Shown here piece by piece: positions 56,742 through 64,000 of a DNA stretch of 64,000 nt. Made by a program: the position numbers and the translations under genes. The notes beneath the pieces were generated by a model. That model was not told where the DNA came from. It saw only the letters and a list, made by a program, of their open reading frames with translations, and made no database searches. Positions within the stretch are counted from its first letter, which is position 1. Each line of letters opens with the position of its first letter. This stretch comes from CAYNFQ01 sp964396715 (GTDB lineage: Bacteria; Patescibacteriota; Microgenomatia; Daviesbacterales; UBA10151): contig CAYNFQ010000001.1 of the NCBI GenBank assembly GCA_964396715.1, forward strand, positions 62,001-126,000, given 5' to 3'.

Positions 56742-59015
56742 TTAATTTGTGCTCCATAATTTTAAACCATTGCCAAAGCCTTCCCATATTACCTCGGGGT
56801 CACAATTACAAATACTCTTAGGGTCCTTCCCCTGTCTCAAAATCAGATAGTCATAGTGATCTAAATTACCAAGTATTGGTATTTTTCCCTCAATTCTACT
56901 CCAATAGTTGTGGGCACCATAAATATCTCTTTCTCTTAACGTCATCACCATGGCTCGATAAAATTCAATTGAGTCTTGGTCAATGTAAATTGATCCATCT
57001 GATGGAGCTATTCTTGCTAGTTCCTCTAAAGTGCCGCTTAGGGTTTGAGAATTTTCTATATAAGAGGGTAGTACCTTTAGGATTGTTTCCGTTGGATCGG
57101 AGTAAACTTTTTGAAAATAATCCGGATTTAACAGATCCTGTTTTCTTAAATTAGGCAGGCTGGAGTAATAAAAGTTATTGATCATTAAATATTCTACCTT
57201 GAGGTTTTTTAGTATTCCAGGATTTAAAGTGTAGTATAAATCCACATATGATGGACCTGCATCAAAATTTTCATATGCTCTTAAATCAGGGCCAAAAACA
57301 GGGGTAAAAACTCCAATCTGTGTTGCCAAATCCATATTGGTTGAGGGAATAGTATTCCCATCAGTTAAGGCAACAATTCTTTTCTCCACAGGTAAATTAT
57401 TTTTTATCCACTCAAAGCTGGGTCTTTTGATTTCTTGAACAATTTTAAACCAAGATAAATCCGATCTTCTGGGAAAAAGCCTGGCAAATGGTGGAACCAA
57501 AGAAAATATTAATATCCAAAGGATCAAAATTTTTAAAACTATGTATTTTTTGCCTTGATGGCTTAACCACCAATTTATGATAAAAAATCCAATGCCTATT
57601 CCTGATAATTGATATGAAATTGCCAGGAATCTCCATCCATTTGTATGGAACAGTTTTGGCACCAACCCATGGTAGGCAATCAATGCTGAAAGGGAAGAAA
57701 TGAGTATTAATGCTAAAATAGTATTAAATTCATAATCTTTTTTTTTAGTTAAGTAAAATACAACAATAATAAGAAGGGCAAGGAGTTGCCAAATAATACC
57801 TATCTGCAACCATCTAAAAGGTTGGAACCTAGGAAGATCTTCAAATAAAGTGGATGCTTGTGAATGCAATCTAAGACTTCTGAAATTCTCATAAGGATTA
57901 TTTGGATTATCAGCGGGGAATATTAATATTCCTGAGCCCGTGTGGTATCTATTCAATATAGCTTCTTTGATTATTCCGCCCTGAAAAGAAATGATAAACA
58001 AAATAGCTAGAGTAGTTAATATCCATAATTTAATTTTTCTTTCAAAGCAAAAAAAGGATACCAAAAATATGGCAGGTAATATAGAAATTAAAACTGATTC
58101 ATCAAGCAAAGCAATCGATGCGATCGAAATTATAAGAACAAGGCTAGTTAATAGATTTTTCCTATTGGGATACAAAAGGAGAGGAATTAAGCTTAAAAAA
58201 ATTGAAGTAGAGACTAACCTATGCAATATATAAATTAAGGGATCTAGAAATCCCGCCGAAGCATTAGAAATCTCAATACTTGGTAGCTTATTTAGCCAGT
58301 TTAAAATTCCATTATCAAGATTAGGAAGTGCAAGTTTGCTTGGCCAGACTATCATAAACGCTCCCAAGGAAATAAAGCCTATAAAACCCGACAGTGAAAA
58401 CAATAAAATATTAGAAGATTTTTTAGAAAATAAAATCCAGGTTATGATTTGGATAGAGCAAAATAAAGAGATAAGTGCTAAAACAGCATGTATAAAATGA
58501 TATGAACCTCCAGTTAGAAACCTAACCGCTGCCAGAAGTTGAGAAATGCCTAAATGGGAATAGCTCACATAATCAGGTTGCCAGGGAGTATGTATTGGAA
58601 AATCTCCTCTTAAAAAAACAGAAGCCTGAGTAAAATAAAAAGTATTATCAGATCCATTAAAGGGGGATGTATTGGTAATAATAAGAAAAAATGCACCCCA
58701 AAAAAATAAGGTAACAAACCAAGCAATCCTTTGTTTTCCTTGAGGAAATTCTAGTGGATTGGTTTTAATAAGCTTTACTATGATAAAGGTCAGAAGTAGT
58801 TGGATTATTACAGCCGAATAAAATAGTGGCCAGCCTTTTATAAAATGCGCTGAAAAATTTATTAAAAATAAAAATAGCGATATTCCAAACAAACAACCGG
58901 CTGGTAATATGATTTCTGCTCTTCGGGTAGATAACACTCTTTTTGTGATTGTAATTCCACAGTATAGTAGGATGGAAAACAAAATTAGTGTTTTAAAGTA
59001 AATATACAAAGTCAT
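56742..59015 (-). CDS. TPWQPD/CxC-family polytopic membrane protein, member C
   Basis: A 757-residue paralog of members B and D. D123 in NGSDNTFYF, TPWQPD (143-148), YSHLGISQLLAAVRFLTGG, SFQGGIIKEAIL, PFRWLQIGIIWQL, LRERDIYG and a C-terminal ICNCDPEVIWEG. Its N terminus (TLYIYFKTLILF) lines up with the starts of B and D and was used to correct the start of D. It is the first gene of the B/C pair; the 60-base gap before it contains TTTAAA near the start but no clear promoter. Confidence 0.6.
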   Translation of the reverse strand: MTLYIYFKTLILFSILLYCGITITKRVLSTRRAEIILPAGCLFGISLFLFLINFSAHFIKGWPLFYSAVIIQLLLTFIIVKLIKTNPLEFPQGKQRIAWFVTLFFWGAFFLIITNTSPFNGSDNTFYFTQASVFLRGDFPIHTPWQPDYVSYSHLGISQLLAAVRFLTGGSYHFIHAVLALISLFCSIQIITWILFSKKSSNILLFSLSGFIGFISLGAFMIVWPSKLALPNLDNGILNWLNKLPSIEISNASAGFLDPLIYILHRLVSTSIFLSLIPLLLYPNRKNLLTSLVLIISIASIALLDESVLISILPAIFLVSFFCFERKIKLWILTTLAILFIISFQGGIIKEAILNRYHTGSGILIFPADNPNNPYENFRSLRLHSQASTLFEDLPRFQPFRWLQIGIIWQLLALLIIVVFYLTKKKDYEFNTILALILISSLSALIAYHGLVPKLFHTNGWRFLAISYQLSGIGIGFFIINWWLSHQGKKYIVLKILILWILIFSLVPPFARLFPRRSDLSWFKIVQEIKRPSFEWIKNNLPVEKRIVALTDGNTIPSTNMDLATQIGVFTPVFGPDLRAYENFDAGPSYVDLYYTLNPGILKNLKVEYLMINNFYYSSLPNLRKQDLLNPDYFQKVYSDPTETILKVLPSYIENSQTLSGTLEELARIAPSDGSIYIDQDSIEFYRAMVMTLRERDIYGAHNYWSRIEGKIPILGNLDHYDYLILRQGKDPKSICNCDPEVIWEGFGNGLKLWSTN

Positions 59016-59075
59016 AACTAGTTTAAATTAACAATAAAAAGATAATCCATACATTATTTAGCTTTGAGCGATTCT

Positions 59076-59825
59076 TTATTTTTTGATTACTGCCAATAAC
59101 GATATGCCAAAAGGATAATTTATAAATTTACTAAATGCTATTTCTGTTTTAAATATTGTGAGCAATATTTTATTGATTATTCTGATTTTAGCTAAGTTAA
59201 AATTTAACTGGGAATCATGCTCTCCTAATCCCTTGAATAGACTAATCTTGGATAAAAATCTTATTATTACTATGGGAAAAGAAAGTAGAAAATTAAAAAA
59301 GACCATATTTAGTATTTTTAGGTTAGCATTTTCTGCCAAAGATTCAATTTCATCTCTCCTGTACCTTCTATGGTGATTTTGCATGCTATCATGTTGAGAC
59401 CAAATTATAGGGAGCGCAGGGACGGTTATTATTATAAGACCATTTTTTTTTAGTACACGTTTAGCTTCCTTAATTGCTAACTCGTCATTTTCAATATGTT
59501 CTAAAACATCTAAGAAAACAACTACATCAAACATGCGGTTCCTATAAGGTAATTTACATGCATTTGCCAATTTTACCTTCTTTGCCCCCTTTTTTTTACA
59601 GTAGTCAATTGCTAGTTTCATATTGTCTATTCCGTGAACATTGCCGAAATTGGATAAAAATTTAATATTGCTACCTGTACCACAACCTATATCTAAAATA
59701 ACTACATCTTCTAGTTTTTTTTGTAGAAATTTCTTAAAAATTTTGCTAAGAATTTGTCTTCTTCCCTCAAACCACCAATGAAAATCTTCAATCTCGGTAA
59801 ATTTATCAATTAAATAAGCGTTCAT
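59076..59825 (-). CDS. Class I SAM-dependent methyltransferase
   Basis: A 249-residue protein. The N-terminal FHWWFEGRRQIL motif is typical of a Methyltransf_11 subgroup found in glycan and lipid loci. The SAM motif ILDIGCGTG is at 43-51, then FLDVLEHIENDE, GLIIITVPALPIIWSQHD and HHRRYRRDEIESL. A hydrophobic C-terminal stretch (FNFLLSFPIVIIRFL) may dock to the membrane. The acceptor is unknown. It lies between the TPWQPD genes and the FAD protein, with gaps of 60 and 77 bases. Confidence 0.78.
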   Translation of the reverse strand: MNAYLIDKFTEIEDFHWWFEGRRQILSKIFKKFLQKKLEDVVILDIGCGTGSNIKFLSNFGNVHGIDNMKLAIDYCKKKGAKKVKLANACKLPYRNRMFDVVVFLDVLEHIENDELAIKEAKRVLKKNGLIIITVPALPIIWSQHDSMQNHHRRYRRDEIESLAENANLKILNMVFFNFLLSFPIVIIRFLSKISLFKGLGEHDSQLNFNLAKIRIINKILLTIFKTEIAFSKFINYPFGISLLAVIKK

Positions 59826-59902
59826 AGGTATTTTAATATCATAAAAAGGTCAAATAAAATTTTAACATAGCTTTTTTAGATACAAAGCCATCTTAGTAAA
59901 TT

Positions 59903-61201
59903 CTAGACGATTATTTCTCTAGAGATAATTTCTGCTATGGCCCCCCCCATTTCTATTGCATAGTTTGTTCCTCTGTCCCAGGGATAAACCATATCCAAAT
60001 TAGCCAGATAAACATTTTTTAAAGGAGTTTTAAATGTAGGGATTAAATCTTTGTAGTTTGTGGTGACAATGGGTTGGGCAAAGGGGCCGACAAATTTGTG
60101 ATAAGTGATAAGTGATAAGTGATAAGTTGGGTTGATTTTTTTAAGATATGGATCAAATTTTTTCAAAATTGACTTGGCGGTCATTTTTAAAAACGGATGA
60201 TCAGATGGTAAGTAATTACCAATATAAATAATGTGCTTCCCCCCATAATGTTTGGGATCCATGAAGTTGGTGTGTTCTGCAATTATCAAAAATGGGAAGC
60301 TGCTGTCAGTGATATTTAACCAGTAAGTTTTTTCCATAAACGGTTTTTTGAGAACCAGAATTAAAACTAAAGCATGAAGATGGGGGATGGAGCATATTTT
60401 TTTAACATATGTTTTTGGAAGATTTGTTGTTATTTTAGCAAAAATGGGGGATGGCAGTGTAATTATTGCTTTATCAAAAATGAGTTTTTTAGCACCAGTT
60501 TTTATCCTAACATTTTTTCCCGCGGATAACGAGGTAACTGATGTGCCAGTCAAAATTTCTCCTCCCATTTTTTTAATTTCCTCCCCAAGTCTGTCGGCAA
60601 AAGCTTTAAACCCTCCTTCCGGATAAGCAAGCCTTGGAGTTCTTTTTTTAATTCTTGCCCAAAACCAGGATAATGCAATATTATCTTTGTAAGAGCCGAA
60701 CTTTCCGGAAAATAACGGCTCCCACAGCATTTTAGCAGCCCTCTCCCCCATAAAACGCTTAATCCAGGATAAAGCAAATTTATTTTCAAATTTATCGTAA
60801 CGGTTGATTAATTTTAGGTACAAAAGGGAAATTCCAACACGCAAACGGTCAATAATTGGGAGCGGAATAAATGTTAAAAGAGATTTAGGGCTATCAAAAG
60901 GGAATCGCTTACCGTTTACTAAAACATCTGTAGACGGTCTTTTAATTATAACTTTATGTCTCAATTCCCTTGTTAGATTAAAAGCTGCCTGATCATTAGT
61001 AAACCAGTGATGATAGGCTTTCTCCAGTGTCCACCGCCATTTGGGATTTGAAAATCCAATAGCCAGACCGCCAAGTTCGGATTCTTTTTCAAAAATAGTC
61101 ACCTTGTAGCCTTTTTTTAGCAAGGTGTATGCGGCTGATAAACCTGTGAAGCCTGCCCCAAGAATTGCAACTTTATCGGCCCTTTTCATTTTGTTTTCCA
61201 T
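59903..61201 (-). CDS. FAD-dependent amine-oxidase-like protein
   Basis: A 432-residue flavoprotein. VAILGAGFTGLSAAY (11-25) holds the GxGxxG dinucleotide site, followed by IFEKESELGG, the FAD ribose acid and loop. YPEGGFKAFADRLG and a C-terminal NVYLANLDMVYPWDRGTNYA close the FAD fold. It resembles protoporphyrinogen-oxidase/UDP-galactopyranose-mutase-like proteins found in glycan loci; the substrate is unknown. The start at 61201 is favoured by GGAAGAG 7 bases upstream; ATG 61189 would give an ATGA overlap. Four GATAAGT repeats (60100-60127) fall in residues about 359-367. Confidence 0.75.
   Translation of the reverse strand: MENKMKRADKVAILGAGFTGLSAAYTLLKKGYKVTIFEKESELGGLAIGFSNPKWRWTLEKAYHHWFTNDQAAFNLTRELRHKVIIKRPSTDVLVNGKRFPFDSPKSLLTFIPLPIIDRLRVGISLLYLKLINRYDKFENKFALSWIKRFMGERAAKMLWEPLFSGKFGSYKDNIALSWFWARIKKRTPRLAYPEGGFKAFADRLGEEIKKMGGEILTGTSVTSLSAGKNVRIKTGAKKLIFDKAIITLPSPIFAKITTNLPKTYVKKICSIPHLHALVLILVLKKPFMEKTYWLNITDSSFPFLIIAEHTNFMDPKHYGGKHIIYIGNYLPSDHPFLKMTAKSILKKFDPYLKKINPTYHLSLITYHKFVGPFAQPIVTTNYKDLIPTFKTPLKNVYLANLDMVYPWDRGTNYAIEMGGAIAEIISREIIV
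60100..60127. repeat. 7-bp tandem repeat GATAAGT inside the FAD protein gene
   Basis: Four perfect GATAAGT units (ACTTATC on the coding strand), read through without a stop as TYHLSLITYH. It has the same design as the AAATTTC repeat at 944: four 7-bp units in a membrane or enzyme gene with the frame kept open. Confidence 0.85.
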
Positions 61202-63528
61202 AAATTTACTCTTCCGTCCAATCCTGACCACAGTAATTCAGCCTGGCAATGGCAGATTGATTGAATGTCTAAATTATGACCGCCTACAATATAATCATAA
61301 TGATCTGAACTGATGCCGTAAAAAGGGATATTAATGCTCAATCTGCTATTCCAATAATCTGTTACCCCATAAAATTTCCTGTCACGTAATATTAAAAGAA
61401 GAGGTCTGTACAGGTCGAAAAATTCCTGAGCTGATTTATGATCTATAAAAAAACTTCCCTTTTTCGGTAGTATTTTTTCGAGTTCCTCTAAAGTACCCTT
61501 CAGATTCTTGCCCTCTTCTAAATATTTAGGCAGTATCTTTACTATTACTTCTCCCGACGGGTCATTTAAGACTGGTTGAAAAAACTCACTATTAAATATG
61601 TCAGACTTTCTTACTTGGGATAATTGAGATAGATAAAGGTTATCTATTATCAAATAAGAAGGTTTAAGTTTCTTAAGTGAATTTGGATTTAAAGTATAGT
61701 AAAGATCGATATAAGTGGGGCTTATATCAAATCCGTCGTAATTACGGATATCATCGGGCCAAATAGGGGTATAAGCTCCAATTTGTTTGACGAGATTCAT
61801 ATTGGAAGAAGGAGTAGGGTTGTCATCGGTTAATGCCAATATTCTTTCGGAAATTGGGATGTTTTGTTTTACCCATTCGTAAATTTGTTTTTTCGGTTCA
61901 GGTCGTACTGTGATCCATGAGAGATCGGGACGTCTTGGGAAAAGACGCAAGAAGGAGGGAACAAAGGAAAAAATCAAAATCCACACAATAAGAAATTTCA
62001 AAAAGAAAAATTTTCTTGGAATTTTGCCCCAAAAAAATATTAAAGAGAAACCCACACCAATACCCGCCAGTTTATATGATAAAAATAAAAACCGCCAGCC
62101 ATTAGTATGAAAAGGGTTTGGAACTATAATATGGAAAGCAAGAAAGGCGCCTAAAGAGGAAAAAAACATTATCAAAATCATAAGTTTTAGTCTTTTTTCT
62201 TCCTCATTGTTTTCTTTTTTGGTAAATAATGTAACGTAGGAAGACATAAACAGCAGAAAACCCAGTAGCCAGATAATTCCCACTCTAAACCACCTGAATG
62301 GTTGCAATGTTGCTAAATCATCATATAGATATGAAGATTGATATGCCAGTCTCCAGCTTCTAAATTTCTCAAAAGGATTTTCCCTATCCCCAGGCAAAAT
62401 TAATGTTCCGGAACCCATTTTGTAGCGGTCTAATAGAACCTCTGTGACAGTGCCGCCTTGAATTGCTATTGTAGCAATTGATAAAAGTACGAAAATGGTT
62501 AAGGGGAGCAATCTTCTAAATGTAAATATTGCTATAAAAAAGACCGCTGGCATTGCGGGGATTAATACTGATTCATCGGTTAATGCGATTGTTGCAAGAA
62601 AGATAACTAAGGTACCTATTGAGATAAGATATTTTTTATTTTCTGATGGAGATAAAAGAACCGGAAGTAAGCCAATAAAAAAAGACATGGCAGTGACTCT
62701 TTGCAGGAAAAGAATGACTGCATCTATTGAAATATAGTCAAGATAGCCAAGGTAAGGAAATTGCGGAGGATTTGGCATTTCCAAAGCAGGCAGTGATGTT
62801 AACCAGTTAACCAAACTGCCATTTATATCAGGTAAAGCTATTTTGGCAGGCCAGGCAAGCATGAAACTGCCTACGGAGATAATACCTGCAAAAGGAGGAA
62901 TAGATAAAATAAGGAAGGACCGGAAACTTTTTGTTTTTTTAAAATCTAAAAGCCAAGTTAGGATTTGACTGCAAGAAAACAAAGCAAGAAACGCTATGAA
63001 TGCTTGAATAAAATAATAATTAGCGCCTGTTAAAATCTTAAAAGACCCCAAAAGTTGTGAGGCACCCAAATGAAGAAAGGCAATATAGTTTGGCTGCCAT
63101 GGGGCGTGTAGCGGTAAACCCTCTCTAGTAAAGAGGGCTGCAAAGGATTGATATTCAGTATCATGTCCTCCGTTAAAAGGTGAGGTATTTGTGATAATAA
63201 AGAGCAGGACTCCCCAGAAAACAGCTGAAATTATCCAAAATAGCCTTAATGTTTTAGTTGGAAACTCCAGCGGTTGCACCTTTTGTTTTATATGAATAAT
63301 TAAAGCTAGGATTATTTCTACTGCTAAACTTATATAAAAAAGGGGTGATCCTTTTATAAAATAGGCAAAGGCATTAGTCAAAAAAAGATATAGTGAGAGG
63401 CCAAAAATAAGCGCGGTAGGTGCAAGTATTTGTAAACGGTTATCTTTAGTTGCTCTTCTGATAATGGCCATTCCGCTTAAGAAAATAATTAATGTAAAAA
63501 TTAAAGTTTTAAGGTATATAAAAAGCAT
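61186..63528 (-). CDS. TPWQPD/CxC-family polytopic membrane protein, member D
   Basis: A 780-residue paralog. Seen: NTSPFNGGHDTEYQ in the acid loop, APWQPN (a variant of TPWQPD), FLHLGASQLLG, AIQGGTVTEVLL, PFRWFRVGIIWLL, LRDRKFYG and a C-terminal ICHCQAELLWSG. The frame is open upstream to 63819, but homology to members B and C begins exactly at MLFIYLKTLIF, so I place the start at 63528; ATG 63540 is possible. The longer form would overlap the divergent GT2 by over 200 bases. It overlaps the FAD gene by 16 bases. Confidence 0.62.
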   Translation of the reverse strand: MLFIYLKTLIFTLIIFLSGMAIIRRATKDNRLQILAPTALIFGLSLYLFLTNAFAYFIKGSPLFYISLAVEIILALIIHIKQKVQPLEFPTKTLRLFWIISAVFWGVLLFIITNTSPFNGGHDTEYQSFAALFTREGLPLHAPWQPNYIAFLHLGASQLLGSFKILTGANYYFIQAFIAFLALFSCSQILTWLLDFKKTKSFRSFLILSIPPFAGIISVGSFMLAWPAKIALPDINGSLVNWLTSLPALEMPNPPQFPYLGYLDYISIDAVILFLQRVTAMSFFIGLLPVLLSPSENKKYLISIGTLVIFLATIALTDESVLIPAMPAVFFIAIFTFRRLLPLTIFVLLSIATIAIQGGTVTEVLLDRYKMGSGTLILPGDRENPFEKFRSWRLAYQSSYLYDDLATLQPFRWFRVGIIWLLGFLLFMSSYVTLFTKKENNEEEKRLKLMILIMFFSSLGAFLAFHIIVPNPFHTNGWRFLFLSYKLAGIGVGFSLIFFWGKIPRKFFFLKFLIVWILIFSFVPSFLRLFPRRPDLSWITVRPEPKKQIYEWVKQNIPISERILALTDDNPTPSSNMNLVKQIGAYTPIWPDDIRNYDGFDISPTYIDLYYTLNPNSLKKLKPSYLIIDNLYLSQLSQVRKSDIFNSEFFQPVLNDPSGEVIVKILPKYLEEGKNLKGTLEELEKILPKKGSFFIDHKSAQEFFDLYRPLLLILRDRKFYGVTDYWNSRLSINIPFYGISSDHYDYIVGGHNLDIQSICHCQAELLWSGLDGRVNLWKTK
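61209..61215 (-). promoter_or_regulatory. Shine-Dalgarno for the FAD protein
   Basis: GGAAGAG on the minus strand, 7 bases before the ATG at 61201 and inside the end of the upstream gene. It favours 61201 over 61189. Confidence 0.5.
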
Positions 63529-63572
63529 ACCCTGATACATTATCAAAAAGGTTATGCTTAGTAAAGCTATTG

Positions 63573-63603
63573 TTGTAAGCAATTTCACAACTTCAGTTAT
63601 AAT
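63573..63603 (+). promoter_or_regulatory. Candidate promoter for the right-edge GT2
   Basis: TTGTAA (63573-63578), a 19-base spacer and a perfect TATAAT (63598-63603), then 7 bases to the ATG at 63611. This predicts transcription starting at the start codon itself. Confidence 0.45.
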
Positions 63604-63610
63604 TAGTAAT

Positions 63611-64000
63611 ATGAAAAATGATTTGAAACAAATGGCTGGGGTGTCTTTAATTATTCCCGTTTTAGATGAAGAAAAAACTTTAACCGATATAATTTCCAAA
63701 TGCTCAAAAGAGACAGTAGTGAAACAGCTCGTTATTGTAAATGATGGTTCAACAGATAAGACTAAAAATATCCTGGATAGATTAAGCAGTGAGAATAAGA
63801 ATAGTAGGCCTCTTATCACGGTTACTCATCATTCAAAGAATTTAGGGAAAGGTGCAGCTATTAAAACTGGGTTAACTAGAGTTTTAGGAAAATATGTCAT
63901 GGTTCAGGATGCGGATTTGGAATATTCTCCTGATGAAATTAAATACCTGTTTAATGAGGCGAAAAAAGAAAACAGAATTGTTTTTGGCACAAGATCTCAT
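63611..64000 (+). CDS. GT2, DPM1-like glycosyltransferase (3' end cut by window)
   Basis: The first 130 residues of a GT-A enzyme; the frame is open to the last base. VSLIIPVLDEEKTL (11-24), VIVNDGSTDKT (41-51), NLGKGAAIKTG (77-87, the NKGKG-type loop) and metal site D100-A-D102 (VQDADLEYSPDE) match DPM1-like polyprenyl-phosphate sugar synthases. It is divergent from the TPWQPD member D across an 82-base gap. It is the fourth DPM1-like GT2 in the window, after those at 32914, 38162 and 43835. Confidence 0.85.
   Translation, partial: MKNDLKQMAGVSLIIPVLDEEKTLTDIISKCSKETVVKQLVIVNDGSTDKTKNILDRLSSENKNSRPLITVTHHSKNLGKGAAIKTGLTRVLGKYVMVQDADLEYSPDEIKYLFNEAKKENRIVFGTRSH

Noticed and set aside
61186..63819. 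877-residue version of TPWQPD member D
   Set aside because: The extra N-terminal residues have no counterpart in the three paralogs and are the antisense reading of a clear GT2 gene starting at 63611.
1..64000. Alternative genetic code with TGA read as glycine
   Set aside because: TGA ends many genes here, often inside ATGA overlaps at the expected protein end, so the standard bacterial stop set is used.
1..64000. tRNA, rRNA, insertion sequence or prophage genes
   Set aside because: I recognised no cloverleaf, rRNA segment, transposase or phage gene; all sizeable frames fit glycan or membrane functions.

Overview
The window is AT-rich, almost fully coding bacterial DNA with the standard stop code: TGA is used as a stop throughout, often inside ATGA stop/start overlaps. 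Long runs of membrane glycosyltransferases, very tight gene overlaps, a small exported DUF5667-type protein, short 7-bp tandem repeats and an 18-bp palindrome inside genes, and -10-like boxes a few bases before start codons all fit a Candidate Phyla Radiation (Patescibacteria) genome. A Microgenomates-type lineage is my best guess. That placement is an inference, because the window holds no rRNA, tRNA or ribosomal protein gene. No stretch over 300 bases lacks a gene or gene remnant.

The window is one large surface-glycan island. I count 23 intact GT-C-like polytopic membrane proteins plus one broken copy, seven GT2 glycosyltransferases (one cut by the window edge), three GT4 glycosyltransferases, two MOP-type flippases, a nucleotide-sugar cassette and two further methyltransferases.

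Layout. (1) 1-13253, plus strand: an ArnT/PMT-like enzyme cut by the left edge, two PTPS-related membrane proteins, a flippase, an unusual exported deacetylase-like domain fused to a GT-C module, a stand-alone paralog of that module, and a PMT-like enzyme. (2) 13250-15535, minus: a lone YfhO-family protein. (3) 15600-38190, plus: a very long run with GT2, GT4, a GPI18-like enzyme, six consecutive PMT-like paralogs (19487-28760), more GT2/GT4, a PIG-V-like enzyme, a second flippase, a plant-type GDP-mannose 3,5-epimerase homolog and the first member of an unnamed TPWQPD/CxC membrane family. (4) 38162-44569: a DPM1-like GT2 (minus), nucleotide-sugar dehydrogenase, SDR, exported DUF5667-type protein and sugar C-methyltransferase (plus), then an RmlD-like SDR and a GT2 (minus). 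(5) 44570-54352: a family of membrane proteins with an N-terminal DDW motif, four intact and one decayed, on alternating strands and split by a methyltransferase. (6) 54374-63528, minus: three more TPWQPD/CxC paralogs, a methyltransferase and an FAD-dependent amine-oxidase-like protein. (7) 63611 to the right edge, plus: the start of another GT2.

How the parts may work together (inference). Cytoplasmic enzymes make unusual activated sugars (epimerised, oxidised, C-methylated). DPM1-like GT2 enzymes charge polyprenyl phosphate with single sugars. GT2/GT4 enzymes assemble lipid-linked chains that the flippases export. The large GT-C set decorates the chain or surface proteins outside the membrane. 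Tandem duplication, lineage-specific families and a decaying copy suggest a fast-changing glycan coat.
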